Assembly (NCBI RefSeq): GCF_005048155.1
Contig: NZ_SUMB01000004.1
Span: forward strand, 248,001 to 312,000
Origin: Streptomyces piniterrae
GTDB taxonomy: Bacteria; Actinomycetota; Actinomycetes; Streptomycetales; Streptomycetaceae
Length of the DNA: 64,000 bases
Direction of reading: 5' to 3'
Part shown: positions 8,664 to 17,399 of the stretch, piece by piece
Position numbering within the stretch: position 1 is the stretch's first letter
Layout of the letters: each line of letters starts with the position of its first letter
Position numbers and translations under genes: made by a program
Notes under the pieces: generated by a model
Told to the model about the DNA's origin: nothing
The model's database searches: none
Seen by the model: the letters and a program-made list of their open reading frames with translations, nothing else

Positions 8664-9095
8664 GAAATGGACCCGTTGAATGAGCATCTATCGGAGGCCG
8701 CGGAGCGGTTGGCTCAGTTGGAGATCGCCCGGGACGTGGTCATCGAGATCCTCGGCGAGACGGGCCCGGATCACGTGAAGGCCGGTTCGGCCACGGCTCG
8801 CCCGCCAGGTCGCCGAGACCGTCACGAACCCAGCGGACAACGCTGGGTTGGAAGGCGGCCGGCTCCGCGGCGCCGATGCATGTGTCCACGTTTTCCCGGC
8901 AAGGCCGAGTGCCTGCGCTACGACCAGGCACTCGCAGCCGGCCGGCCGATCGCGACCGGCGTGATCGAAGGCGCATGCCAGCATCTGATCGCCGACCGGC
9001 TCGGCCTCTCCGGCGCCTGCTGGGGCCTGCTGGGGCCCGCTGCGGCCTCGGTGGTGGTGCCGAAGCCGTCCGATGTCATCTCGCGTGAGGCGGCT
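8664..9095 (+). pseudogene. Transposase remnants (ISKra4-like C-terminal segment)
   Basis: A plus-frame fragment reads [20 protein letters not shown], then [15 protein letters not shown]. This is the C-terminal catalytic-Glu region of ISKra4-type transposases. The conserved continuation is lost and replaced by unrelated codons. Upstream, the phrase [20 protein letters not shown] resembles the N-terminal part of another actinobacterial transposase-associated protein and then degenerates. The stretch is a patchwork of decayed element sequence that reaches almost to the EACC1 gene. Confidence 0.6.
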
Positions 9096-9233
9096 CTTTC
9101 GCACAGATACCGGGACATGACATCACGCTTCGCCCTACGCTTGGGGCTGCCGCGGAGCGCTTGCGCCGCGCAGTGGGCGGGCGTCTGCACTCTGGTTCAG
9201 CGCGACGCCGAGAAGACCAGGGGGCCACGTCAC

Positions 9234-9704
9234 ATGGAATTGCGGGTCAAGGCGGCGCATGCCGAAGTCTCGGGCGACGCTTCTGGCTGGACAGGGGCCT
9301 TCGCTGACTGGCTTGTCGAGGACCGTCGGCTCGGTCGGCACACCGACATCCGTCGGGGCCGCTCGTCTTCGAGTGACGGGGGGATGTCGGGAGACCTCGT
9401 GAGCTGGATCAGCCTGGCTGTCGCCTCCGGCTCGTTCGCCACCGATTTGATCCTGGCGTACGGTCACTTCCGCGCATCGCTGCCCCGTCGGGTGCGGTCA
9501 GCCGCGCGACTGATCGTGGAGCACGGCGAGAGCCGCGTCATCATCGAGGAGGGCACGCCGGAGGACGCCGCCCGGGTCGTGCGGATGTTGAACGCCGCGC
9601 AAGCAGAAGACGAGGACACCTCGCACACTCCGTCAGCACCACCGGTCATACCACCAGCAGCAAACCCACCCCGGGGAGGGGAACCAGGCGGTGGCGCTGC
9701 CTGA
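9234..9704 (+). CDS. EACC1 (effector-associated constant component 1) protein
   Basis: A 156-residue protein with the layout of the EACC1 family: a short alpha/beta N-terminal part ([12 protein letters not shown], then the [11 protein letters not shown] helix), the characteristic [19 protein letters not shown] membrane-like or amphipathic segment, a basic stretch and a closing beta-hairpin ([26 protein letters not shown]). The tail is Pro-rich. EACC proteins were defined as constant partners of variable effectors in NTP-dependent bacterial conflict systems. Here it overlaps the following caspase-WD40 gene by 14 bp, the expected pairing. The ATG at 9234 has AGGGGG about 10 nt upstream. Upstream sequence in the same frame is transposon debris and is excluded. 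Confidence 0.75.
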   Translation: MELRVKAAHAEVSGDASGWTGAFADWLVEDRRLGRHTDIRRGRSSSSDGGMSGDLVSWISLAVASGSFATDLILAYGHFRASLPRRVRSAARLIVEHGESRVIIEEGTPEDAARVVRMLNAAQAEDEDTSHTPSAPPVIPPAANPPRGGEPGGGAA

Positions 9705-11901
9705 TCCGCGAGCCAGCCGCGCCGTACTCATCGGCGTGCACGACTATCGGCAGCTGGATCCCCTGCCGGGTGTGCAACTCGGGGCCCGCAGGCTGGCGAA
9801 GCTGTTACGCGACCCCCAGGTCTGGGGCCTGCCTCGCCATAACGTCACCCTTCTACACGCGCAGGCATCCGCCCACGAGGTGCTCGAAGCAGTCCGGAAT
9901 GCCGGCGAGACCGCGACCGACACCCTCATCGTGTACTTCGCCGGTCACGGACTGCGTGACCGAGGCGGCGAACAGCTGTACCTGGCGTTGGCAGACGCCG
10001 ACGAGGAGCACCTTGAGATCGGGACCCTGGCGTATCCGACGCTGCGCCGCGTGATCACCGGAGCTGGACGCCATGCCAGCCACCACATCACGGTGCTGGA
10101 CTGCTGCTACAGCGGTCTTGCGGTCAGCATGGGGGGCGACGTCCCCGTCGTGGACCGTCCCAGTCTGGCGCGACTACTGGACGAGCAAGAAGAGGAAGAA
10201 GAGGAAGAAGACGGCACAGGCAAAGAGGGCGACTACGGCAGCTGTGTGCTGACCTCCGCGGCCCGGACGGAACGCTCGTTCACGCCGCGCGGCAGGTACC
10301 CGGACTTCACGGGCGAGCTGATCCACGTTCTGGAACACGGCATCTCCGAAGCGGGGCCTACGCTCAGCATCGACGACATCTGGCGGCGCGTACGCCTCCG
10401 GCTCCAGCGGCGCGACCTGGCCCTACCTCAGCAGTTCGGCCACAACGCGGCGGCTAGACGGCCATGGGTCCACAACCGCGCCCATCACGCGCCGCGCCCT
10501 GAACCGACTACGAAGCCCGCCGCCCCACCCGCGGCCACACGTTCGGTCACGCCGTCAGCCACGCCGTCAGTCACGCCTGCGGCTCTGTCAGCGGCCGAGC
10601 GCCCCAGCCAGGCCCCGGCCAGTTCCGGGACGCCAGACCTGCGGCGCCCGGAGAGCCCCGGCCAGGCAGAGTCGCGGGAAGCCACCCAACCCACTGCCGG
10701 CCGCGGGAACCCGAAACAGCCCGCCTCGACAACCGCTTGGCCACGCCCGGACCGGAGTTCCAGCAATGCGAGTCCCCGGCCGATGCTCCGACGACGCACC
10801 TTCGTCATGGTCGGCGCCGTCATAACCGCCCTGGGCGGCATGTCCGCTGGAATCCTGGCCACCCGGGACAAGTCCAACGGCGACGAGGATCCTACGGACA
10901 TCGGTGGTCCCGAATTCACCGGCCAGAAACCAACCAGCCCTCAGCCCACGCCGACGCCAACGCCAAACACCCGCTCCGCCCCCGAAGTCCAAGCTCTCGA
11001 TGCGCTCACGGGCCATCCCGATAAAGTCTCGTCGGTGGCGTTCAGCCCGGATGGCAAACTCCTCGCCACCAGTAGCAGTGACACACTCCGACTCTGGCAT
11101 GTGGGCACTCGCAAGCAGTTCGGCAAACCACTCACCGACCCCACCGGCGTGATCAGTTCACTGGCATTCAGCCCGGACGGCAAGTTGCTTGCCAGTAGCA
11201 GCTTCGGGCAAGTAGTGCAGTTGTGGGATGTAAACACCCGCACACAGGGCAAGCCACTCACCGGCTATGCGGAAGCCGTCCTATCGGTGGCTTTCAGCCC
11301 GGACGGCAAACTCCTCGCCGCCAGCGACGCGAGGGGCGATGCAAGCGCATCCGCGTACGCAGCGTCCTTGTGGGATGTGGCCACACGCAAGCAACTGGGC
11401 AAGCCGCTCATCGGCCACACCGTCCCCGTCTGGTCCGTGGCTTTCAGCCCGGACGGCAAACTCCTCGCCACGGGCAGCAACGATGAAACAGTGCTGCTGT
11501 GGGACGTGACCACCCACAATCAGCAGGGCAAACCCCTCACCGGCCACACCGGCTCCGTCTCGTCGGTGGCTTTCAGCCCGGATGGCAAACTCCTCGCCAC
11601 CGGCAGCTGGGATGGAACAGCCCGGCTGTGGGATGTAACCACCCATAAACAGCTGGGCAAACCCCTCACCGGCCACACCGGCTCCGTCTCGTCGGTGGCC
11701 TTCAGCCCAGACGGCAAACTCCTCGCCACGGGCAGCAAGGATCAAACGGTGCTGCTGTGGGATGTGACCAGTCATAGGCGGCTGGGCAAACCCGTCACCG
11801 GCCACACCGGCTCGGTCTTGTCGGTGACTTTCAGCCCGGATGGCAAACTCCTCGCCACCGGCAGCGCGGATCGCACGGTACGACTGTGGCAGCTGAAATA
11901 G
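9691..11901 (+). CDS. Caspase-family protease fused to a WD40 propeller
   Basis: A 736-residue protein. Residues 1-250 form a peptidase C14 (metacaspase-like) domain with catalytic His86 (YFAGHGLRD) and Cys139 (LDCCYSG). A strongly acidic run (about 166-174) sits in the loop where activating cleavage usually occurs. A Pro/Ala/Thr-rich linker (about 260-365) leads to RRRTF and a 20-residue hydrophobic segment (371-390), then another linker. Seven WD40 repeats (about 438-736) follow, each with [14 protein letters not shown] and a (R/L)LWDV ending, enough for a seven-bladed propeller. The GTG start at 9691 follows GGGGAGGGG and overlaps EACC1. Bacterial caspase-WD40 proteins are proposed cell-death effectors; the trigger here is unknown. 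The repeats are nearly identical in DNA, suggesting recent expansion. Confidence 0.92.
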   Translation: MALPDPRASRAVLIGVHDYRQLDPLPGVQLGARRLAKLLRDPQVWGLPRHNVTLLHAQASAHEVLEAVRNAGETATDTLIVYFAGHGLRDRGGEQLYLALADADEEHLEIGTLAYPTLRRVITGAGRHASHHITVLDCCYSGLAVSMGGDVPVVDRPSLARLLDEQEEEEEEEDGTGKEGDYGSCVLTSAARTERSFTPRGRYPDFTGELIHVLEHGISEAGPTLSIDDIWRRVRLRLQRRDLALPQQFGHNAAARRPWVHNRAHHAPRPEPTTKPAAPPAATRSVTPSATPSVTPAALSAAERPSQAPASSGTPDLRRPESPGQAESREATQPTAGRGNPKQPASTTAWPRPDRSSSNASPRPMLRRRTFVMVGAVITALGGMSAGILATRDKSNGDEDPTDIGGPEFTGQKPTSPQPTPTPTPNTRSAPEVQALDALTGHPDKVSSVAFSPDGKLLATSSSDTLRLWHVGTRKQFGKPLTDPTGVISSLAFSPDGKLLASSSFGQVVQLWDVNTRTQGKPLTGYAEAVLSVAFSPDGKLLAASDARGDASASAYAASLWDVATRKQLGKPLIGHTVPVWSVAFSPDGKLLATGSNDETVLLWDVTTHNQQGKPLTGHTGSVSSVAFSPDGKLLATGSWDGTARLWDVTTHKQLGKPLTGHTGSVSSVAFSPDGKLLATGSKDQTVLLWDVTSHRRLGKPVTGHTGSVLSVTFSPDGKLLATGSADRTVRLWQLK

Positions 11902-11904
11902 CGC

Positions 11905-12165
11905 TCGTCTCGAATCGCCGAGCTTCACCGACTCGATATTCTTCGTCGATCCGTTGGCCATGAGCACCCTGGTGCCGGCCAGGAAGCACTTGAAGCACTT
12001 GAAGCACTTGGCTTTCTTGGCGATTCGTGGGCCTTCGGTGATGTCTTCGATGCCCTCGCCGAGCTTCTTGAGGAGCTTGATCTTTCCGACGGAAAGGATC
12101 ACCGGCTTTCGGTCGTGGCCGACTGTCGCCAACGAGGTGATTCGCCCGCGGCTACCCGATATATG
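11905..12165 (-). pseudogene. HINT-domain (polymorphic toxin) remnant
   Basis: A minus-strand frame encodes the start of a pretoxin HINT domain: an upstream basic stretch (KPVILSVGKIKLLKKLGEG), then CFLAGTRVLMANGSTKNIE and SVKLGDS. In polymorphic toxins this block sits just before the toxin tip. Here it has no start, and it ends at about 11911, right at the 3' end of the WD40 gene. The Cys-Phe that normally occurs once is triplicated (CFKCFKCF) by a 9-bp DNA repeat, AAGCACTTG. It is therefore a truncated relic of an RHS-like or other polymorphic toxin locus. Confidence 0.65.
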
Positions 12166-12395
12166 AGGTGGCCCCAGTCTCCACCACCCCAAGGAATCTT
12201 GAAACAGGAAAGGCGCTGGCCAGGTCCGCGATTCGCGTCAAATCTGCCTCTGTATACGAACTTTGGGGGCATGAGACCTCGCCGTCTTGGATAGCGATGC
12301 GCTAGACCGCGCGGCTCCCAAGATCTGGAGTCCGTGCCGTCCTGGGTCGCAGCGCCAGGGCATCAGTCCCCATAGCTGAAAGGTTCCCCATCATC
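12166..12395. other. Intergenic region before the methyltransferase fusion
   Basis: No gene is visible. The stretch has lower GC than its surroundings and should carry the promoter of the betaine-synthesis gene. I cannot place a -10/-35 pair with confidence. Confidence 0.3.
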
Positions 12396-14048
12396 GTGCA
12401 ACCGGCTCAAGAGTTCGGCGACAACCCTGTCGAAGTACGTGAAACCGGGCACTACACGGAGGAGTATGTCCCCAGCTTTGTCGAGAAATGGGACGCGCTC
12501 ATAGATTGGGAGAAGAGGGCGGAGAGCGAAGGTAATTTCTTCATCGACCTGCTACGCAAGTGGGGGGTGAGGAGTGTGCTCGACGTCGCGACGGGCACAG
12601 GATTTCACTCCGTACGGCTGCTGGCTGCCGGTTTTGAAACCGTCAGTGCGGACGGCAGCGCGGAAATGCTGGCGAGGGCGTTCGAGAACGGAACGAAGCA
12701 AGGAGGGCACATCCTGCGAGTCGTGCAGGCGGACTGGCGGTGGCTCAACAGAGACGTCCACGGGGAATACGATGCCATCGTGTGCCTCGGCAATTCCTTC
12801 ACGCATCTCTTCTCGGAACGTGCACGGCGCAAGGCGCTGGCTGAGTTCTACGCGATGCTCAAGCACGACGGAATTCTCGTACTGGATCAGCGCAACTACG
12901 ATGCGATCCTGGATGACGGGTTCACGAGCAAGCACAGGTACTACTACTGTGGCGAAGATGTCATCGTGGAGCCGGAGTATGTCGACGAGGGCCTGTGCCG
13001 TATGCGGTACAGCTTCCCGGACAATTCCACGTACCACCTCAACATGTTCCCGCTGCGGAAGGACTACACCCGGCGGCTGATGTCCGAAGTGGGTTTCCAG
13101 CGCATCGAGACCTACGGCGACTTCCAGCACACCTACAGGGGTGAGCAGCCGGACTTCTTCGTGCATGTTGCGGAGAAGGAGTACCGGATGGAGGGCGAGG
13201 AGCAGTACAAGGGCGCGGTCGGCACCGCCCGTAGCTACTACAACTCGCCGGACGCCGACACCTTCTACGCCACGGTGTGGGGCGGCGAGGACATTCATAT
13301 CGGCCTCTACGAAAGCCCCGTGGAGTCCATCGCGGACGCCAGCCGGCGCACCGTCGAGCGGATGGCGTCGAAACTGGATCTGACCCGGGATTCCGTGGTG
13401 CTCGATCTCGGTTCCGGGTTCGGCGGCTCGGCGCGGTATCTGGCAGAGACGTACGGTTGCCGGGTCCTCGCACTCAATCTCAGCGAGGTGGAGAACCAGC
13501 GCCACAAGGAGCTGAACTCGGCCCGCGGGCTCACCGACAGGATCGAGGTCGTGGACGGGTCCTTCGAAGACATCCCGTACCCGGACGACCAGGTCGATGT
13601 CATCTGGTCCCAGGACGCCTTCCTGCACAGCGGGAACCGGGTCCAGGTCCTCGAGGAGATCGCGCGGGTGCTGCGGCCCGGCGGCCATCTCATCTTCACC
13701 GACCCGATGGCGACGGCGGACGGCGGCTCCACCGACGTGCTGCAGCCGATTCTCGACCGAATCCATCTGGACGACATGGGCTCGCCGGGCTTCTACACAC
13801 GCGAGCTGAACCGGCTCGGATTCACCGCCGTCGAGGAGGGCTTCGAAGAGCACCGCGAGCAGCTGGTGAACCACTACACGCGGGTCCTTGAGGAGACCAA
13901 GCACCAAGAGACCGAAGGGCTGGCCAGAAAGATCAGTCACGACTACCTCGCCCAGATGAAGAAGGGGCTCGGCCACTGGATCGACGGAGGTCGCGAGAAG
14001 CACCTCACCTGGGGCATCTTCCACTTCAGGCTCGACACCGACGGTTGA
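12396..14048 (+). CDS. Fused glycine/sarcosine N-methyltransferase and sarcosine/dimethylglycine N-methyltransferase
   Basis: A 550-residue two-domain SAM-dependent enzyme. The N-terminal half (about 20-270) matches glycine/sarcosine methyltransferase (WDALIDWEKRAESEGNFF, SAM loop VLDVATGTGFHSVRLL). The C-terminal half (about 275-550) matches sarcosine/dimethylglycine methyltransferase (SYYNSPDADTFY, SAM loop VVLDLGSGFGGSARYL, VIWSQDAFLHSG). Together they methylate glycine three times to glycine betaine, an osmoprotectant, using three SAM. This fused architecture is known from Actinopolyspora-type actinobacteria. No SAM-recycling or betaine-transport gene is adjacent. The GTG start at 12396 has AAAGG upstream at a rather long spacing; both SAM motifs look intact. 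Confidence 0.92.
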   Translation: MQPAQEFGDNPVEVRETGHYTEEYVPSFVEKWDALIDWEKRAESEGNFFIDLLRKWGVRSVLDVATGTGFHSVRLLAAGFETVSADGSAEMLARAFENGTKQGGHILRVVQADWRWLNRDVHGEYDAIVCLGNSFTHLFSERARRKALAEFYAMLKHDGILVLDQRNYDAILDDGFTSKHRYYYCGEDVIVEPEYVDEGLCRMRYSFPDNSTYHLNMFPLRKDYTRRLMSEVGFQRIETYGDFQHTYRGEQPDFFVHVAEKEYRMEGEEQYKGAVGTARSYYNSPDADTFYATVWGGEDIHIGLYESPVESIADASRRTVERMASKLDLTRDSVVLDLGSGFGGSARYLAETYGCRVLALNLSEVENQRHKELNSARGLTDRIEVVDGSFEDIPYPDDQVDVIWSQDAFLHSGNRVQVLEEIARVLRPGGHLIFTDPMATADGGSTDVLQPILDRIHLDDMGSPGFYTRELNRLGFTAVEEGFEEHREQLVNHYTRVLEETKHQETEGLARKISHDYLAQMKKGLGHWIDGGREKHLTWGIFHFRLDTDG

Positions 14049-14582
14049 GCAGCGTCAGTCGCTCAAGCGGTGGGCATGGGGCCCGATACTGGCCGCGGTT
14101 GGGGCGATAAAGATCTGGATGTGGGTTCCGGCAGTGCGTGAGGGCCCAACGCTGTTGCGTTATGGATATGGGGCCGGCGATGTGTGGATGACGACAGCTT
14201 CGGTGAGTGTCTTGGCCGACTGAGGCCAGTCCCGGCTTTTCGCCATCCCCACGCACGCGCCCGCAGGCGCCACACCACGGGAGCTCGGCCTCCCCGCCTT
14301 GGTCATCATGCTGCCCATCGTGGAGGTTCGCCGGGCTCCCGTCCGGGTGCCGGTGCCGGCTGGCGGCACCGGGAGGGCGGCGGCGGCGAACGCTGATGCC
14401 GAACCGGACCACTTCATCACCGCAGCGTTATGGGCTCCTGTCACCTTCTATTGACTTCTATTGACCTGAGCTCATCGCCCACCTGGAGGAACGCACATCG
14501 CGACTCTCTGCCCCCTGCTCCGCTGGCGCGGGGACGGGTACCTTCGCGGTGATGCGGGTGGAGCGGGAAGGCTGGTGGAAGC
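14049..14582. other. 534-bp gap without a supported gene
   Basis: Several short frames cross this stretch on both strands, but none has a ribosome site, family pattern or convincing composition. A short direct duplication (TTCTATTGAC twice) occurs at about 14446-14465. I see no RNA gene or mobile element here. Confidence 0.35.
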
Positions 14583-15233
14583 GTGGCACAGGACACTGAG
14601 AGTCGCACGCCCTACCGGGGGCTGATCCTGGATTTCGTGGGGGTGCTGACCGAGGGGGTACGGACCGCACACCACTCCTGGTGCGTATCTGAAGGGTTCG
14701 CGCCGAACGCGTGGTGGGTCACGCTCGAGCACCACCCTGAGGGGCGGGAACTGTACGCGGCGCTGGAGTCAGGCCGGCTGTCGCAAGCCGAGTGGAACCG
14801 TCGTACGGCCACGCTGCTGGGGGTGGACGATCACCACAATCTGATGGGTCGAGTGTGGTCGGGTGTGCGCCCGGCGGTGGGCATGGTCGCCCTCGCGCAG
14901 GCGGCCCGGCGGGCCGGGTACACGGTGGCGTTGTTGTCGAACTCCTTCGGTGTGGACCCGTACAACCCGTATGAGACGTTGGGCGTGTGGGAACTATTCG
15001 ACGAGCGGGTGATCTCCGAGCAGGAGGGCATCGCCAAGCCTGATCCGGCGATCTACCAGCGCACTCTGGACCGCATGCAGTTGCCTGGGGAAGCGTGCGT
15101 GTTCGTGGATGACAACCCGGTGAACCTTCCTCCGGCGGCTGCGCTCGGCATCACCACGATCCACGCGAACGGCCAGGCCGACACGGTGAAACGGCTGTCG
15201 AAGCTTCTGGGGACTCTCCCGACCGTCGCATGA
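14583..15233 (+). CDS. HAD-IA family protein lacking the second motif I aspartate
   Basis: A 216-residue haloacid-dehalogenase-superfamily protein. Motif I is LDFVGVLTEG, motif II is VALLSNSFG, the motif III Lys is in EGIAKPDPAIYQ and motif IV is VFVDDNPVNL. The alpha-helical cap follows motif I (about 30-90), as in subfamily IA. The usual motif I is DxD; here the second position is Val, so the general acid/base Asp of phosphatases is absent. Many actinobacterial relatives have Gly or Val there, and their activity is not established. The GTG start has only a weak purine run (GGTGGAA) before it. The gene stands alone. Confidence 0.82.
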   Translation: MAQDTESRTPYRGLILDFVGVLTEGVRTAHHSWCVSEGFAPNAWWVTLEHHPEGRELYAALESGRLSQAEWNRRTATLLGVDDHHNLMGRVWSGVRPAVGMVALAQAARRAGYTVALLSNSFGVDPYNPYETLGVWELFDERVISEQEGIAKPDPAIYQRTLDRMQLPGEACVFVDDNPVNLPPAAALGITTIHANGQADTVKRLSKLLGTLPTVA

Positions 15234-15369
15234 ACCGCCACCGGAGGTGCGGATCCAACCTGGCGTCGACCTGACCGACAGGGAAGACCTGTTCTGGCCC
15301 TGCTGCCTGCCCAATTCCGTACGACGGCACCCTCGCGCTCTCAGCCATGCCGGCGGCCCGTCAGCGGCT

Positions 15370-15470
15370 CGCGGGTTGGAGAGGATCGAGGAGCTTCCCG
15401 GCCCGGTCGATGTCCTTGTCAACAACGCGGCGGTCGGCTCGAAGACGGTCGACCGGTACGTGGACGGCCA
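15370..15470 (+). pseudogene. Short-chain dehydrogenase fragment
   Basis: One plus frame reads IEELPGPVDVLVNNAAVGSK followed by TVDRYVDG. The VDVLVNNAAVG block is the NNAG motif region of classical SDRs. There is no Rossmann glycine motif upstream and no active-site Tyr/Lys downstream, so only a scrap of an SDR gene survives. Confidence 0.55.
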
Positions 15471-15488
15471 GGGCCCGGTCCGCTGCGC

Positions 15489-15668
15489 GGGTATCCCGAC
15501 TACGACCAGGCGTGGTCGTAGTGGCGGGCCCGTCATGTCCTGGTGGTAAAGCGACAGATCGGCAGCATGCCGGGTACAGGGGGCACTACCGGTGCCTCCC
15601 GCCTCAAGGTGAGGGCCCACATCCGGTTCTTTCCGGAGCTGTGGCAGTTCCGCAGCCTGCCCATGTAG
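15489..15668 (+). pseudogene. Tryptophan 2,3-dioxygenase family fragment with an internal stop
   Basis: The frame ending at TAG 15666-15668 reads GYPDYDQAWS, a stop (TAG 15519-15521), then WRARHVLVVKRQIGSMPGTG, GTTGASRL and FFPELWQFRSL. The RH-(I/L)VxRxIG, GTGG(T/S)(S/T)G and FFPELW blocks are the conserved C-terminus of tryptophan 2,3-dioxygenase-like heme enzymes. The upstream heme and substrate regions are absent and an in-frame stop interrupts it, so this is a relic fused to the SDR scrap. The 580-bp stretch 15234-15815 holds nothing else I can support. Confidence 0.6.
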
Positions 15669-15815
15669 CAGGACATCGCTTCCACCATTGAGGCGAAGAG
15701 GGTGGTGTCCGACTACAGCCGGAAGACAGCGGCGGTAGCACACGCAGCACAGTGTCACGGCACCCCGCAGGCAGGAGGAGCCGACGGGGTGCAGGGGTAC
15801 TGCTGTGGCCGTCGC

Positions 15816-16325
15816 TCAACGCCTCTCTTCGAGCTTGTAGTCGTAGTAGTCGGTCGGGCCGGTGAGAACTGCCTGGAAGTACAGCGGCTCGCCATCCGTA
15901 TCGAGCGGCACCTCATGGCCTGCCGTACGCGTGAAACCGAGGGAGAGCCTGGGCACCGCCCAGTAGCTGGGCTCGTCGTGCAGGACGGTGTGGCCCATTT
16001 CTTCAATTTGCCGGATCAGTTGGAGAGCGGGGGTACGGAACACGTCGATCCCACGGAAGCGGACCGTGATGTGCTCAGGGCCGGGGCGCGGGATCCACAG
16101 TTCGGCATATTCGAGGGTCTTGGCGTCTTCCATGACGAAGTTGATCTCGAACTGGGGGTGGAGGGTGAGGATCCGCATCGGGTGGAAGAAGTCCGGGGCA
16201 TCCTCGTCCCGTACCCTGATTTCACCCAGTTCCGCAGCTGCCGCTTTGACGGCCTCGGCAGGCATGCCCAGAGGGAAGCCTGTGATGCCGTTCGGCGGGT
16301 CCAGTTCGATTTCCATGGCGGTCAT
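15816..16325 (-). CDS. Conserved-type hypothetical protein (169 aa)
   Basis: A cytosolic protein beginning MTAMEIELDPPNGITGFPLG, with an ordered alpha/beta pattern (AEAVKAAAAELGEIRV; PQFEINFVMEDAKTLEYAEL; HITVRFRGIDVF) and an acidic C-terminus. There is no signal peptide or membrane segment. The frame stays open upstream to 16673, but that extension is Arg/Pro-rich and unlike a folded protein, so the start is placed at MTAM (16325) or MEIE (16316). No Shine-Dalgarno is obvious. The size, isolated position and charge would fit an immunity protein for a polymorphic toxin, but I do not recognise the family. Confidence 0.6.
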   Translation of the reverse strand: MTAMEIELDPPNGITGFPLGMPAEAVKAAAAELGEIRVRDEDAPDFFHPMRILTLHPQFEINFVMEDAKTLEYAELWIPRPGPEHITVRFRGIDVFRTPALQLIRQIEEMGHTVLHDEPSYWAVPRLSLGFTRTAGHEVPLDTDGEPLYFQAVLTGPTDYYDYKLEERR

Positions 16326-16656
16326 CGTAGGAGGCCGGCTCTGACCTTCCAGCCGGTGTCTGCCAAGGCTTGTGAAACTTGCGGTTGAGCGGCAGGGAGT
16401 TCGACCATCTCTCTGCTGGCGACGTCGCACTTGCTGCCGTGCTTCCCTCAGGTCTCGTCGATGTCCATCTTCAGTGCCCCATCGAACCTCTGGAGGCTTC
16501 GGCGACCCCATAACTGCACGCTCATTCTGGAGCCGGTTGGCTTCAACTTCACTGCCTAGGCCGGTGTGGATGTGACCGACCGAAGTGGACACGATGTGAC
16601 ACCAGCAGGTCTGGCCTGCCGCGGCCAGCGTTGGCGAATCCTGGGGAAAAGGAATT
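16326..16656. other. 331-bp gap without a supported gene
   Basis: The longer minus frame that runs through this stretch is Arg-rich and is judged non-coding. No other gene or repeat is visible. Confidence 0.35.
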
Positions 16657-16688
16657 GCCCTCCTCGGTCCCAACAGGGAGAGGAGGGC
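16657..16688 (-). terminator. Terminator hairpin for the peptidoglycan-binding gene
   Basis: A 9-bp perfect inverted repeat (GCCCTCCTC at 16657-16665 and GAGGAGGGC at 16680-16688) lies about 25 nt past the stop codon of the minus-strand gene ending at 16712. Confidence 0.65.
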
Positions 16689-16711
16689 GGTGTTGCATCG
16701 GACAATGGCAG

Positions 16712-17080
16712 TCAGACCCCGCGCAGGGCGTTCCAGGTCTCCGGACCGACGATGCCGTCAACCCCGAGGCCGTTCACGTCCTGGAAGTACACGACCCAGC
16801 TCTCCGTCCGGGGGCCGAAGTCCCCATCAACTTGGAGCGGAGTACCTCCGTTCCAGAGGTTGATGAGGCACTGAACTTCCCTGACCCGGTCGCCGCGGTC
16901 GCCGCGCCCGGTCGTCGCGTTGCCGTCGTAGTAGCCGCAGTACGCGGCTGCATCCTTCACAGTGGGGCTTGCGGGTACGGCAGTTGGCGTCGCGGAGTGG
17001 GCGCCGGCTGGTGCAGCCGTCAGCAACACCCCAGCCAGTACGGTCGCGGCAGCTACTGCAATGCGTCGACGCGAGAGCAT
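16712..17080 (-). CDS. Small secreted peptidoglycan-binding protein
   Basis: A 122-residue exported protein. The signal peptide (MLSRRRIAVAAATVLAG..., cleavage near PAGA/HSA) is followed by a short linker and one PG_binding_1 domain (about 55-120) with the signature VREVQCLINLW, LQVDGDFGPRTESWVVYFQ and VDGIVGPETWNAL. There is no catalytic domain, so it probably binds cell-wall peptidoglycan or acts as a secreted accessory. It has two cysteines (CGYYDG and VQCLI). AGGGA lies 7 nt before the ATG, and a hairpin follows the stop. Confidence 0.88.
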   Translation of the reverse strand: MLSRRRIAVAAATVLAGVLLTAAPAGAHSATPTAVPASPTVKDAAAYCGYYDGNATTGRGDRGDRVREVQCLINLWNGGTPLQVDGDFGPRTESWVVYFQDVNGLGVDGIVGPETWNALRGV

Positions 17081-17399
17081 GAACAGTTCCCTCCCTTGAG
17101 CCGCGTGTTAGATACACGCGGTGAAGCGATCGTGTGCCGGATCGCCACAGGGAGACTGGCGCCCGGAACGGGCCGTCATGCATGCGCCGCCTGATTTCAC
17201 TCCTGTGTGTGATACCGCCTCGGGTACGCAGGCACACGTGCCTACGGGCGGCCTCGCCACCGCCCCGACCGTCCTTGAACAGCCGCTGACGCTGGTGCCA
17301 GTAGAGAGCGTCATTCCTCTCACGCCACACTCGCTGCGCGGTGTGGCACTGCCTCGTCGCACCCGGCCGAGAAGGAACCGTCGTGGTCCAGCTGCTCGT
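17081..17399. other. 319-bp intergenic region
   Basis: This is the upstream region of the peptidoglycan-binding gene and the downstream region of the DUF1963 gene. No gene, repeat or clear hairpin is seen. Confidence 0.35.

Noticed and set aside
11281..12192. A 303-codon minus-strand frame across the WD40 region
   Set aside because: Most of it is antisense to the WD40 repeats and mirrors their periodicity; only the HINT-like part beyond 11905 is meaningful, and it is a relic.
14160..14444. A 94-codon minus-strand ORF in the gap after the methyltransferase fusion
   Set aside because: Ala/Thr/Gly-rich composition, no ribosome site and no family pattern.
16326..16673. N-terminal extension of the hypothetical protein at 15816-16325
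   Set aside because: The extension is Arg/Gly/Pro-rich, lacks a ribosome site and does not look like a folded protein.
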